A DNA stretch of 64,000 nucleotides from an uncultured SAR116 cluster alpha proteobacterium (GTDB lineage: Bacteria > Pseudomonadota > Alphaproteobacteria > Puniceispirillales > Marisalimonadaceae). Below the pieces are notes generated by a model. It searched no databases, was not told the origin of the DNA, and worked only from the letters and a program-made list of their open reading frames with translations. The DNA is taken from positions 1-64,000 of the forward strand of contig CACAAB010000005.1 of NCBI GenBank assembly GCA_902530325.1. Direction: 5' to 3'. Position numbers and translations under genes: made by a program. Below, one piece after another: positions 43,360-52,847 of the stretch. Every line of letters begins with the position of its first letter. Position 1 is the stretch's first letter.

Positions 43360-44136
43360 ATGAAAGCTGTAATTCTTGCAGGTGGACTAGGAACTAGAAT
43401 TTCTGAAGAAACACACCTAAGACCTAAGCCTATGATTGAGATTGGTGGTAAACCTATTCTTTGGCATATAATGAAAATATATTCTGCACACGGTATTAAT
43501 GAATTTGTAGTCTGTTGCGGATATAAGGGGTACTTAATCAAAGAATACTTTGCAAATTACTTTTTGCACATGTCAGACGTTACCTTCAACATGGCTAATA
43601 ATAGCATGGTGGTTCATGAGCAAAAAGTAGAACCATGGCAAATAACACTTGTTGATACTGGTGAAACAACTATGACAGGCGGTAGACTTAAGCGTGTATC
43701 TAGGTATATTGAAAATGATGAAACTTTCTGCTTCACATACGGAGATGGTGTCAGCAATGTAAATATAACTGAAAGCATCGCCTTCCACAAACAACATGGG
43801 AAGCTTGCTACAATTACTTCTGTTCAACCACCAGGACGTTATGGTTCTATAAGGTGCAATAGCAATCAAGAAATAAGTGAATTTGTTGAAAAGCCAAGTG
43901 GAGATGGTGGATTAATAAATGGTGGTTTTTTTGTATTGTCACCAGCCGTACTCGAAAAAATCACATGCGATCAAACTAGCTGGGAGGACGAACCTCTTAC
44001 AAATCTTGCTAGTGCTGGTGAAGCAATGGCCTATATACATAAAGGTTTTTGGCAACCAATGGACACGATGCGAGATAAAATTCAGCTTGAAAATTTATGG
44101 AATAATGGCAATGCTCCCTGGAAAGTTTGGGAATGA
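43360..44136 (+). CDS. rfbF: Glucose-1-phosphate cytidylyltransferase
   Basis: 258 residues. Makes CDP-glucose from glucose-1-phosphate and CTP. The N-terminus [24 protein letters not shown] and the segment [14 protein letters not shown] with DTMRDK at the C-terminus are specific to RfbF/DdhA. It starts a four-gene cassette in which each following start overlaps the previous stop, committing glucose to CDP-6-deoxyhexose formation. The 62-bp spacer before it is AT-rich. Confidence 0.95.
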   Translation: MKAVILAGGLGTRISEETHLRPKPMIEIGGKPILWHIMKIYSAHGINEFVVCCGYKGYLIKEYFANYFLHMSDVTFNMANNSMVVHEQKVEPWQITLVDTGETTMTGGRLKRVSRYIENDETFCFTYGDGVSNVNITESIAFHKQHGKLATITSVQPPGRYGSIRCNSNQEISEFVEKPSGDGGLINGGFFVLSPAVLEKITCDQTSWEDEPLTNLASAGEAMAYIHKGFWQPMDTMRDKIQLENLWNNGNAPWKVWE

Positions 44137-45200
44137 AGACAAAACAATTGAATCGTAATTTCTGGAAAGGCAAACGTGTATTAGTTACAGGTCACACAGG
44201 CTTTAAAGGTGGATGGCTCACCCTTTGGTTGTACCGGTTAGGCGCTAAGGTATCAGGAATTGGTATGAAACCAGATACTGAACCCAGTTTATTTGAACTA
44301 GCTAAAATTGAACAACTTTGCGATAGTCACTTTTGTGACATTCGCAATCAAGAAGCTCTTTGTGCGATTATAAGAAATGTACAACCAGAAGTGGTTTTCC
44401 ATTTAGCTGCACAACCTTTAGTTCGTTATAGCTACAAAGAGCCAGTTGAAACTTTTAGTACGAACGTTATGGGCACCGCTTATCTACTTGAGGCGTTGCG
44501 TGATTTAGAATCTATAAAATCCGTCGTAATTGTAACAACTGATAAGGTCTATCGCAATAATGAATGGCAATGGCCTTACCGTGAAAACGATGCACTTGGT
44601 GGACACGACCCTTATAGTGCGAGTAAAGCAGCCAGTGAATTTATAATTTCGAGCTATAGAGATTCTTTCTTAGCTAAACAGGGTGTTGCTGTGGCAAGTG
44701 CGCGTGCTGGGAATGTAATTGGTGGCGGTGATTGGTCAGCGGACCGGCTAATCCCTGACGCTATTCGTGCCTGGCAAAAAGGAAGATCTATTGAAGTTCG
44801 GTACCCCAATGCAGTTCGACCATGGCAACATGTGCTTGAGCCTCTTTTTGGTTACATGATATTAGCAGAGCAAATTTCTACAAAAATTAGTTTAGCTGAT
44901 TCTTACAACTTTGGTCCCATAACTCAGAAACCAGTGACTGTCAGTTGCTTGATAGATTTGGCTAGGAAGAACTATGGTAATGGCAAAGTGACTCATAGCA
45001 AAGAGATTAGAGGTCTAAATGAAGCTGAATTGCTTGAACTAGACATTGCTAAAGCCAGGAAAGTACTTGGATATAATCCACGTTTGAAATTAGCTGATGA
45101 AATTAAACTAACTATGAATTGGTATCGCTCCCAACACAAAGGCTTCAATTCTCGAGAACTATGCAACAATGACATTGACACATATGAGGCTTTACAATGA
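44133..45200 (+). CDS. rfbG: CDP-glucose 4,6-dehydratase
   Basis: Extended SDR of about 355 residues converting CDP-glucose to CDP-4-keto-6-deoxyglucose. [19 protein letters not shown] is the family NAD motif, and [12 protein letters not shown] holds the catalytic Tyr and Lys. The ATG at 44133 forms an ATGA overlap with rfbF and is preferred over a TTG two codons upstream (44127). The product then goes to the epimerase-like and methyltransferase enzymes encoded next. Confidence 0.94.
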   Translation: MKTKQLNRNFWKGKRVLVTGHTGFKGGWLTLWLYRLGAKVSGIGMKPDTEPSLFELAKIEQLCDSHFCDIRNQEALCAIIRNVQPEVVFHLAAQPLVRYSYKEPVETFSTNVMGTAYLLEALRDLESIKSVVIVTTDKVYRNNEWQWPYRENDALGGHDPYSASKAASEFIISSYRDSFLAKQGVAVASARAGNVIGGGDWSADRLIPDAIRAWQKGRSIEVRYPNAVRPWQHVLEPLFGYMILAEQISTKISLADSYNFGPITQKPVTVSCLIDLARKNYGNGKVTHSKEIRGLNEAELLELDIAKARKVLGYNPRLKLADEIKLTMNWYRSQHKGFNSRELCNNDIDTYEALQ

Positions 45201-45760
45201 ATCGGCTAACAGTTACAGATTTGCCACTTTCTGGGCTCAAGTTGATTAAGCGTCAGCAGTTTGCTGATGCGCGTGGCTTCCTCTCTCGATTGTTCTGTTC
45301 AGATGAGCTGGCTGCTAGTGGGTGGCAAAAACCTATTTCTCAGATCAACCATTCACTAACATCCCAGTGTGGGACAATCCGAGGTTTACATTATCAAAAT
45401 CCTCCACACACAGAAATGAAGCTAGTGACATGTATTCGAGGTAAAGTATGGGATGTAGCAGTTGATCTACGAAGTAATTCCAAAAGTTTTTTAAAATGGC
45501 ATGCAGAAATTTTGTCCGCTGAAAACGGTTATGCGATGTTAATACCTGAGGGCTTTGCACATGGATTTCAGTCACTAGATAATGACGTAGAGTTAATATA
45601 TTTGCATTCCGAGATTTATGCTCCAAAGTCAGAATCGGCATTGCGTTTTGATGATCAAGTTTTAAATATTAAGTGGCCATTGACTGTAACTGATATATCA
45701 GAGCGCGATCAAACTCACTCATTAATTACATCTAAATTTAATGGAATCCAATTTAAATGA
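45197..45760 (+). CDS. RfbC-like 3,5-epimerase of the CDP-sugar cassette
   Basis: Cupin-fold protein of 187 residues. RQQFADARGFLSRLF and the GLHYQNPPHTEMKLV block with its catalytic His are those of dTDP-4-keto-6-deoxyglucose 3,5-epimerase, as is PEGFAHGFQSL. No rmlA, rmlB or rmlD is nearby, and it is ATGA-coupled to rfbG and to the C-methyltransferase gene, so it probably acts on the CDP-4-keto-6-deoxy sugar rather than a dTDP sugar. Confidence 0.88.
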   Translation: MNRLTVTDLPLSGLKLIKRQQFADARGFLSRLFCSDELAASGWQKPISQINHSLTSQCGTIRGLHYQNPPHTEMKLVTCIRGKVWDVAVDLRSNSKSFLKWHAEILSAENGYAMLIPEGFAHGFQSLDNDVELIYLHSEIYAPKSESALRFDDQVLNIKWPLTVTDISERDQTHSLITSKFNGIQFK

Positions 45761-46980
45761 AATGTCGCCACTGTGGAAAAATTGTTGAAAATAAATTTCT
45801 TGATCTTGGATTTGCACCTATTTCTAATTCATATCTCACTGAAGATGCATTAACACGCCCAGAGAAGTATTATCCCCTCAAAACAAGAGTCTGTAACCAC
45901 TGCTGGCTTGTGCAAACAGAGGACCACGCCCAAGCAGATGAACTCTTTAATGCTGATTATGCATATTTCTCCAGCACTTCAATTAGTTGGTTGGCGCACG
46001 CAAAGCATTATGTCCAAACGATTATCACCAAACTTGGCCTTACAAAAGAAAGTCATGTGATTGAAGTCGCTTCTAATGATGGCTATTTGTTGAAAAACTT
46101 CATGGATGCTGGAATTCCTTGTCTTGGTATTGAACCGACAGCTAGCACTGCATCTGTTGCGCAACAAATAGGCATACCAGTCTTGCAGGATTTTTTTGAT
46201 GAAGCCTTGGGTAAGCGTCTTGCTGCTGAGGGCAAGCAAGCAGATCTAATTGCTGGGAACAACGTATATGCACATGTGCCTGACATAAATGACTTTACCA
46301 GAGGACTTAAAGCCGCACTCAAACCTGGTGGAACAATCACACTTGAATTCCCTCACCTTATGCAACTTCTGAAACACACACAATTTGATACCGTGTACCA
46401 CGAACATTTTTCTTATCTTTCACTTTATACTGTGAGCCGTATATTTGAGGGAGCTGGCCTACGCATTTTGAATGCAGAGCAAATATCAACTCATGGTGGA
46501 AGTTTACGTGTATTTGGCTGTCATGAAAATGATGTACGCAAAACTTCGTCTGTCGTTGAGGCATTATATGCCAAAGAAATAAAGTGGGGTCTTCAAAACT
46601 TAGATACTTATAAAAGGTTTCAAATTAAAGCTAATCGCTTAAAGGATGATCTTCTTAATTTTTTGATTAAAAAAAAACGTGCTGGAAAGAAAGTTGCTGC
46701 TTATGGCGCAGCGGCAAAAGGTAACACTTTACTTAATTATGCAGGGGTTAAATCAGACTTATTACCTTTTGTCTGTGATGCATCTTTGGCTAAACAGGGA
46801 AAGTTTATGCCAGGTAGTCACATACCCATCTTGCCACCATCAGTTCTTGTTGAATTTAATCCTGACTTTGTAATAATTCTACCATGGAATATTGCTGAAG
46901 AAGTAACTAACCAGGTAAAAACTTTAGTTACAAAAAGCACGAAATTTGTAACAGCAGTGCCAAGATTACTAATTACGTAA
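45757..46980 (+). CDS. Sugar C-methyltransferase (TylC3/EryBIII-like)
   Basis: 407 residues. An N-terminal zinc-binding domain carries Cys3, Cys6, Cys46 and Cys49; then a SAM domain with EVASNDGYLLKNFMDAG (motif I) and VYAHVPDINDF; then a C-terminal Rossmann-like part with KKVAAYGAAAKGNTLLNYAG. This three-part architecture is that of C-3 methyltransferases acting on NDP-4-keto-6-deoxy sugars. The expected product is a branched CDP-sugar. It ends the ATGA-coupled cassette. Confidence 0.9.
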   Translation: MKCRHCGKIVENKFLDLGFAPISNSYLTEDALTRPEKYYPLKTRVCNHCWLVQTEDHAQADELFNADYAYFSSTSISWLAHAKHYVQTIITKLGLTKESHVIEVASNDGYLLKNFMDAGIPCLGIEPTASTASVAQQIGIPVLQDFFDEALGKRLAAEGKQADLIAGNNVYAHVPDINDFTRGLKAALKPGGTITLEFPHLMQLLKHTQFDTVYHEHFSYLSLYTVSRIFEGAGLRILNAEQISTHGGSLRVFGCHENDVRKTSSVVEALYAKEIKWGLQNLDTYKRFQIKANRLKDDLLNFLIKKKRAGKKVAAYGAAAKGNTLLNYAGVKSDLLPFVCDASLAKQGKFMPGSHIPILPPSVLVEFNPDFVIILPWNIAEEVTNQVKTLVTKSTKFVTAVPRLLIT

Positions 46981-47090
46981 AGATTAGCATAACGTATGCA
47001 AGTTTTAATTAGAAACTTTGGAAAACAACATTTCATGAGTGGGAAAACCGTTTATTAAATTGTTCAGAAATTGAGACTAGGATAAACAAA

Positions 47091-48209
47091 GTGGCAAAAA
47101 TTCATTATACTAAGCCATCTATAACTGATCTCGAAATTAGTTATGCAACCGATGCAGCTACCAATGGGTGGGGTGAACGTTGCTATGAATATATTACTAA
47201 CTTTGAAAATAAATTCTGTGAACATCTAAACGCAAAATATGCAATCGCCACCTCAAGCTGCACCGGAGCTATGCATATGGGGCTTGCAGCTCTTGGCATT
47301 AGTGCTGGAGACGAAATCATTATAGGTGATACCAATTGGATAGCTTCTGCAGCCGCAGCTGTTCATCTTGGTGCGAAGCCCGTATTTGTGGATGTATTGG
47401 AAGATACTTGGTGTATTAATCCTGCTAAAATAGAAACTGCTATTACAAAGGATACCAAAGCGATAATAGCAGTACATTTATATGGCAATCTCTGCGACAT
47501 GAAAGCATTACTTGAGATTGGCCAGAGGTATGGTATTCCAGTTATTGAAGATGCTGCAGAGGCAATAGGTTCTGAGTGGTATGGCAAACGTGCCGGTTCG
47601 ATGGGGACTTTTGGTACTTTCTCTTTTCATGGCACTAAGACTTTGACGACAGGCGAGGGAGGAATGTTCGTAACACAAGATGAAATGCTTTACGAAAAAG
47701 TATTAAGCCTCAGCAACCATGGTCGTGCACGTAATCAAAAAAAACAATTTTGGGCGGATATGGCTGGATTTAAATACAAAATTTCCAATATTCAAGCTGC
47801 TATAGGGTGTGCACAAATAGAACGTATTGATGAACTAATTACAAGAAAAAGGGAAGTTTTTAACTGCTATGCTGAACATTTCTGCGATTTGCCAATTAAA
47901 ATGAACCCAGAACCACCAAACACTGTGAATGGTTATTGGATGCCTACCATAGTTGTCGACGAAAACATACCTTTTGACCGTGAGATGTTGCTAACTGCAT
48001 TCAAGGAAAATAACATTGATGGTCGCGTATTTTTTTGGCCACTTTCTATGTTGCCGATGTTTGAAAAAAAACTAGAAAATGTAACAAGCTATAAGCTTTA
48101 TAAGCGGGCTGTTAATCTGCCAAGTTACTTCGATTTGAAAGAAGAAGAAATCGAAAAAGTTGCTAATGTTGTCAGGTCAACATTACATCCTACGGCTGGT
48201 GCTATATGA
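47091..48209 (+). CDS. DegT/DnrJ/EryC1 sugar aminotransferase, perosamine-synthase-like
   Basis: PLP enzyme of 372 residues. The Schiff-base lysine is Lys183 in FSFHGTKTLTTGEGG, and the preceding VIEDAAEAIGSEW is typical. The sequence style, including RNQKKQFWADMAGFKYKISNIQAAIG, resembles GDP-perosamine synthase (RfbE/Per), a C-4 aminotransferase. Start codon is GTG at 47091 with a weak AGGA site. The spacer to the preceding gene is 110 bp. Confidence 0.88.
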   Translation: MAKIHYTKPSITDLEISYATDAATNGWGERCYEYITNFENKFCEHLNAKYAIATSSCTGAMHMGLAALGISAGDEIIIGDTNWIASAAAAVHLGAKPVFVDVLEDTWCINPAKIETAITKDTKAIIAVHLYGNLCDMKALLEIGQRYGIPVIEDAAEAIGSEWYGKRAGSMGTFGTFSFHGTKTLTTGEGGMFVTQDEMLYEKVLSLSNHGRARNQKKQFWADMAGFKYKISNIQAAIGCAQIERIDELITRKREVFNCYAEHFCDLPIKMNPEPPNTVNGYWMPTIVVDENIPFDREMLLTAFKENNIDGRVFFWPLSMLPMFEKKLENVTSYKLYKRAVNLPSYFDLKEEEIEKVANVVRSTLHPTAGAI

Positions 48210-48252
48210 AGTTGTTACTTAATAAAAAAATATCAAATAAAGAATACTAAAT

Positions 48253-48297
48253 TTGAGATTAACAAGCAGATTGACTCTAAATTTTCAGTAATCTCAA
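48253..48297. repeat. Nine-bp perfect inverted repeat in the spacer before the flippase gene
   Basis: TTGAGATTA at 48253-48261 is mirrored by TAATCTCAA at 48289-48297, with a 27-base interval. It sits in the 171-bp gap between the aminotransferase and flippase genes. It could be an mRNA hairpin, a regulator site or a scar; nothing else in the spacer is recognisable. The flanking DNA contains no open frame of note. Confidence 0.45.
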
Positions 48298-48380
48298 TGC
48301 TTCGGGTTTATTGGAAAAGAGACCATAGATACCTTGAATAATTAGAAACAATAATAGTTTTATTTTTTGGCAATAGAATA

Positions 48381-49892
48381 TTGAATCTTCTTAGTAAAAA
48401 TATATCTGCAAACCTTTTGTCTAATGCATGGTTAACTATACTCATGCTGATACTAACGCCTCTTTATATTTTTCTTTTAGGTGTGGAGAGCTATGGACTG
48501 ATTGGATTCTACCTATCTTGGGTTGCAATTTTAGGAATACTTGACGTATCTGTATCAGTAACAGCAGTGCAAGAGATTGCCTGGCGTTCTGCTAGACCTG
48601 AAATGAAAAAAACTATTCCAGTTTTGTTAAAAAGCTTAGAAGTAGCTTACTGGGTAATTATTTTATTCTCAGGGCTTGTAATTTTAATAGGAGCTTGGTT
48701 TTTTGGGGCTGGATGGTTTGAGGCAAAAAGTCTTTCACCAGAGGTAATTCGTGGTGCATTAATGCTGATGGCCATCTCTTTGGTAGTCCAAGTTCCCTCA
48801 GGACTCTATATTGGTGGCCTTATGGGACTCCAGCGACAAGTGGAGTGTTCTACTTTACTTGTAATTTTTGGAACACTAAGAGGCCTGGGGTCTGTTCTGG
48901 TTTTGTGGTTCATTAGTAATGATCTTTACACATTTTTTTTATGGCAGATAATTACAACCTTTCTTCAGACAGCAGTTATGCGTTGGTCATTATGGAAAAA
49001 GATCGATACTAGTGAGCAATTAGCGAAGTTTTCAGCGAAGATGTTACTTACAGTAAAAGAATATGTAGGAGCCGTAATGGTGATTGGAGTCCTTGGGATG
49101 ATTTTATCACAAGTTGACAAAATGATACTTAGTAGAATGATTTCTTTGCAAGATTTTGGTTTTTATATGTTGGCATGGGCAGTAGTGTCTGGTTTTTCAC
49201 GTATAGCTACCCCTTTAATAAATGCGTTTAGTCCACTATTTACGGAATTGGTTGCTAAAGGTGATGAAGATGCTTTGGCAAAACAGGTTTGTGTTGCTTC
49301 GCAGTTGATGAGTGTATTAATTATTCCACCAGCTGCCTTACTTATATTTCTTTCAAAACCAGTCTTACTTATTTGGATTGGAAATGAAATTACAGCCGAA
49401 GGCACAGCATCGATTTTGATGATTATGGTATTTGGTGCGATGTTTTCAAGTTGCTCATTTCCATCAGTTAGTGTTTTGTATAGTAGGAAGAAGTTAATGC
49501 CAGTTTTAACTATAAACTTAATCTGTGTAATTGGTTTTATACCGCTGTTGATATTATCCGTTTACTATTTTAACACCATTGGTGCAGCTTGTGTGTTTAG
49601 CGTTTACGGTATCGTTCTGTATGTAGGATACCAGATAACTGGGCTTCGAGGCCTTCCTAATACAACAATTATTTCCTCAATATTAAAAAATTTTCTTATT
49701 CCTCTTTTAGTAGCGTTTTTTATCGCAGGAGTTTCGGCATACTGGTTATCTGATATTAAAGGCAATTTGATATTTATTTCCATCTTTTTATCATCATTGG
49801 TTATCGGATGGATAGCTGCTTTATTTTCTTGTAAGGATCTTCGTAAAATAGTAATGGAAAAATTGATATGGAAAATGAAAACTTACCTTTAG
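48381..49892 (+). CDS. Wzx-type oligosaccharide flippase
   Basis: 503-residue membrane protein of the MOP superfamily, about fourteen helices. The N-terminus LLSKNISANLLSNAWLTILMLILTPLYIFLLG and paired six-helix blocks are the usual pattern. It would move lipid-linked repeat units across the inner membrane for polymerisation, so a Wzy-type pathway is implied; no Wzy was recognised in the window. Start codon is TTG with little ribosome-site support. It overlaps the next gene by 25 bp. Confidence 0.88.
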   Translation: MNLLSKNISANLLSNAWLTILMLILTPLYIFLLGVESYGLIGFYLSWVAILGILDVSVSVTAVQEIAWRSARPEMKKTIPVLLKSLEVAYWVIILFSGLVILIGAWFFGAGWFEAKSLSPEVIRGALMLMAISLVVQVPSGLYIGGLMGLQRQVECSTLLVIFGTLRGLGSVLVLWFISNDLYTFFLWQIITTFLQTAVMRWSLWKKIDTSEQLAKFSAKMLLTVKEYVGAVMVIGVLGMILSQVDKMILSRMISLQDFGFYMLAWAVVSGFSRIATPLINAFSPLFTELVAKGDEDALAKQVCVASQLMSVLIIPPAALLIFLSKPVLLIWIGNEITAEGTASILMIMVFGAMFSSCSFPSVSVLYSRKKLMPVLTINLICVIGFIPLLILSVYYFNTIGAACVFSVYGIVLYVGYQITGLRGLPNTTIISSILKNFLIPLLVAFFIAGVSAYWLSDIKGNLIFISIFLSSLVIGWIAALFSCKDLRKIVMEKLIWKMKTYL

Positions 49893-50866
49893 TCAGTATT
49901 GGTTTGCCAGTTTTTAATGGAGAGAAAAGCCTTTCTAAAACTCTAAATGCATTACTTAAACAAGACTATATTAACTTAGAAATTATTATTTCAGACAATG
50001 GCTCTACTGATAACACATCAGAAATTTGCAAAGAATTTCTTAAAAAAGACCCAAGGATAAAATATTATCGTATACCAAAGAACCATGGATCAAATTGGAA
50101 TTTTAATCGAGTTTTTGAATTATCTTCCGGTGAGTATTTTATGTGGGCTCATCACAATAGCTTGCACAAATTTTCATTTGTGCGTGTTTGTGTAGAAAAG
50201 CTAGAGCAATTTCCAGAAGCTATACTATGTCATACACATACAGAAATGTTCATTGAAAATCATAAAGAAACTCTATGTATCTCAAATCTTGATAGTTTTG
50301 ATGGCGCAAAAGGCTTGGTGGAAAGATATCGAGAAACTCTCAAGAATTTTCCAGCAGTAGCAATTTATGGAGTTTATCGTGCATCAGCAATGAAAAAGAC
50401 AAGTATGCTTGCAATAAAAATTGCATCTGACCTTGCATTCATTCAAGAGTTATCAATCTACGGGAGTTTTATTCAAGTGCCTGAAAAACTCTTTGGCTAT
50501 ATTGGTCGTGAAAAATGGAACACTGTACATGACGATTACAAAAACTTTTCAGGTAAGGACAGGAAGCCTTGGTGGTATCTTCCATTCGTAGTATTATTCT
50601 GCGATCATTGGAGCAGAGTAGCACGTGCTGAGTTACAATTAAGTTCAAAGTTTCGTTTGTGGTTAATATTAATTGACCATGAAATTAGACAAATTATCCT
50701 AAAAGTACTAATCAAAAGTTGTCGTAAGATTTGTCCAGCAGTTATGAAAGAAAGGCTTGCATGTGCGATTTATGCTCGTTGGATGCAAGGTCCTAATTTG
50801 GAAATTGGTTGTGAAGATTTGTTTTTGGACAGAGTAATCAAGCCAAAGATAGGTTGGTGGAGATAG
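49868..50866 (+). CDS. Family 2 glycosyltransferase
   Basis: 332 residues. LVSIGLPVFNGEKSLSKTL and IIISDNGSTDNTSEI are the GT2 donor-binding elements; the segment FMWAHHNSL stands where many GT2 enzymes carry a DXD/DDD motif, so metal binding may rely on other residues. This W-A-H-H variant is known in some capsular transferases but reduces certainty about donor. It starts inside the flippase gene, consistent with translational coupling. Confidence 0.82.
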   Translation: MENENLPLVSIGLPVFNGEKSLSKTLNALLKQDYINLEIIISDNGSTDNTSEICKEFLKKDPRIKYYRIPKNHGSNWNFNRVFELSSGEYFMWAHHNSLHKFSFVRVCVEKLEQFPEAILCHTHTEMFIENHKETLCISNLDSFDGAKGLVERYRETLKNFPAVAIYGVYRASAMKKTSMLAIKIASDLAFIQELSIYGSFIQVPEKLFGYIGREKWNTVHDDYKNFSGKDRKPWWYLPFVVLFCDHWSRVARAELQLSSKFRLWLILIDHEIRQIILKVLIKSCRKICPAVMKERLACAIYARWMQGPNLEIGCEDLFLDRVIKPKIGWWR

Positions 50867-51007
50867 TGCAGTGTGTAATGGTCAATTAACTAATTTTAAA
50901 ATTAATAAATTTCATACTTTAAGTTAATGACTTTGTTTGCCAAATGATTTTCTCTAAAATAGAATATTTGCTTTGAAAAGCAATTAAAAAAAACTGGTAA
51001 AAAAATT

Positions 51008-52066
51008 ATGATAAAAAATGAAATTTCATCGAATCGTAAAATTAATATAGCAATCGTAGGTTGTGGAAGGATTTCAAAAAAACACTTTGAATCAATCGAA
51101 AGCCATACTGATCAACTCAAGCTGGTTTCAGTCTGTGATATAAATGAGAATATTCTGTCTGAAAATAAAAAAAAATATAATCTGCCCACATATCTTAATC
51201 TGGAAGATATGTTAAATAATGAAAGCTTGGATTTAGTTGTTTTATGTACACCAAGTGGTTTGCACGCTCAACAAACAGAAATTATCGCCAAACACGGTGT
51301 TAATGTGATTACTGAAAAACCTATGGCCACCCGTTGGCATGATGGTTTACGTATGGTCAAAGCATGCGATGATGCGGGCGTATGGTTATTTGTAGTCAAA
51401 CAAAATCGACATAATTTCACTCTTCAAATACTTAAAAATGCAATTGAAAAAGGGCGTTTTGGTAAAATTTATATGGTAAACGTCAATGTCTTTTGGACCC
51501 GCCCACAAGAATATTATGATAGCGCTAAATGGCGTGGAACATGGGAGTTTGATGGTGGTGCACTTATGAATCAAGCGAGTCACTATGTTGATTTACTCGA
51601 CTGGTTGGTTGGGCCAATTGAAAGTTTACAAGCATATACAGCAACCTTAGCAAGAAATATTGAGGTTGAAGACTCGGGAGTGGTAAGCTTAAGGTGGAGA
51701 TCTGGCGCTTTAGGTTCTCTAAATGTATCTATGCTCACATACCCAAAAAATTTAGAGGGTTCAATCACAATTTTGGGTGAAAAAGGTACTGTTCAAATCG
51801 GTGGGTTGGCTGTCAACGAAATAAAACATTGGGAATTCTTGGAATCAGAGCCAGAGGATAACGATGTACAAAATGCTAATTATGAAACTAAATCAGTATA
51901 TGGCTTTGGTCACCCTTTATACTATGAAAACGTAATTGATGTTATGAGGGGTAACAAAGAACCTGAAACTGATGGGCGGGAAGGTTTGCGTTCACTTGAA
52001 ATATTGATCGCTGCCTATATTTCTTCTAGAGATGGGAAACGGGTTTCATTGCCCTTGAATTATTAA
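51008..52066 (+). CDS. Gfo/Idh/MocA oxidoreductase, WlbA/WbpB-like
   Basis: NAD-dependent dehydrogenase of 352 residues. GCGRISKKHFESIESH and the ITEKPMATRW motif (Glu103-Lys104-Pro105) match WlbA/WbpB, which oxidises UDP-GlcNAcA at C3 on the way to 2,3-diacetamido uronic acids. A second catalytic element is NQASHYVDLLDWL. Upstream tviB supplies the UDP-HexNAcA, and the gene just after it encodes the matching acetyltransferase, though frameshifted. Confidence 0.88.
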   Translation: MIKNEISSNRKINIAIVGCGRISKKHFESIESHTDQLKLVSVCDINENILSENKKKYNLPTYLNLEDMLNNESLDLVVLCTPSGLHAQQTEIIAKHGVNVITEKPMATRWHDGLRMVKACDDAGVWLFVVKQNRHNFTLQILKNAIEKGRFGKIYMVNVNVFWTRPQEYYDSAKWRGTWEFDGGALMNQASHYVDLLDWLVGPIESLQAYTATLARNIEVEDSGVVSLRWRSGALGSLNVSMLTYPKNLEGSITILGEKGTVQIGGLAVNEIKHWEFLESEPEDNDVQNANYETKSVYGFGHPLYYENVIDVMRGNKEPETDGREGLRSLEILIAAYISSRDGKRVSLPLNY

Positions 52067-52067
52067 A

Positions 52068-52662
52068 ATGAAAAATAATATCCATCCAACAGCTATTATT
52101 GATGATGGCGCTGAAATAGGCGAAGGTACATACATATGGCATTGGGTACATGTCTGTGGGGGGTGCAATTATTGGTAATGGGGTTTCAATTGGACAAAAC
52201 GTATTTGTAGGCAACAACGTCAAGATTGGAGACAAGTGTAAGATACAGAATAATGTATCGGTTTATGACAATGTTTATCTTGAAGAAGGGGTGTTCTGTG
52301 GACCAAGTATGGTTTTTACAAATATACGTAATCCTCGTTCACTGATTAACCGAAAAAATGAATACAAAGATACTTTAGTTAAAAAAGGTGCAACCTTGGG
52401 CGCTAATTGTACAGTTTTATGCGGTTTAACTATTGGAGAATTTGCATTTGTTGGTGCGGGAGCTCTAATTAATAAAAATGTGCCTGCATATGCTCTAATG
52501 GTTGGTGTTCCTGCTAAACAAATTGGATGGATGAGTGAATTTGGTGAAAAACTTGATTTACCCCTAAGTGGTTCAGCAAAAACAATATGCAAAAACACAG
52601 GTGATGTGTATTGTTTAGAGTTAAATTTAGTCTCAAAGTTACGTTCTTCCTCCACATCGTAA
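52068..52662 (+). pseudogene. WbpD/WlbB-type N-acetyltransferase with a frameshift at a G6 run
   Basis: Left-handed beta-helix acyltransferase of the WbpD type, expected to acetylate the 3-amino group of a UDP-diamino uronic acid. Translation from 52068 reads [29 protein letters not shown], the normal WbpD N-terminus, then stops at TAA 52176-52178. The rest of the protein continues uninterrupted in the +1 frame from about 52157 to 52662. Removing one G from GGGGGG at 52158-52163 restores a single frame of about 197 codons. It could be a real mutation, a phase-variable tract or a sequencing error. An ATG at 52150 could give a short version without the first coils. Confidence 0.8.
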
Positions 52663-52847
52663 AAGTGAAATTTAAAGATGTTTTAAACCAAATTAGTATT
52701 TTAGACTTCATTATAAGCTTAATAACATATAAAATATATGGGTGTGCTAGATAACTATTTGAGATATACCCACAAAGGTCAAATAGTTCATTGTATATAG
52801 GTGAATAAGTAGCTTAGTTTTTAATTTAAATTAACAAAGGTAAACGT

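Noticed and set aside
46987-46999. GCATA-ACG-TATGC mini-hairpin after the C-methyltransferase
   Set aside because: A five-bp stem with a three-base loop and no U-run is not enough for a terminator call.
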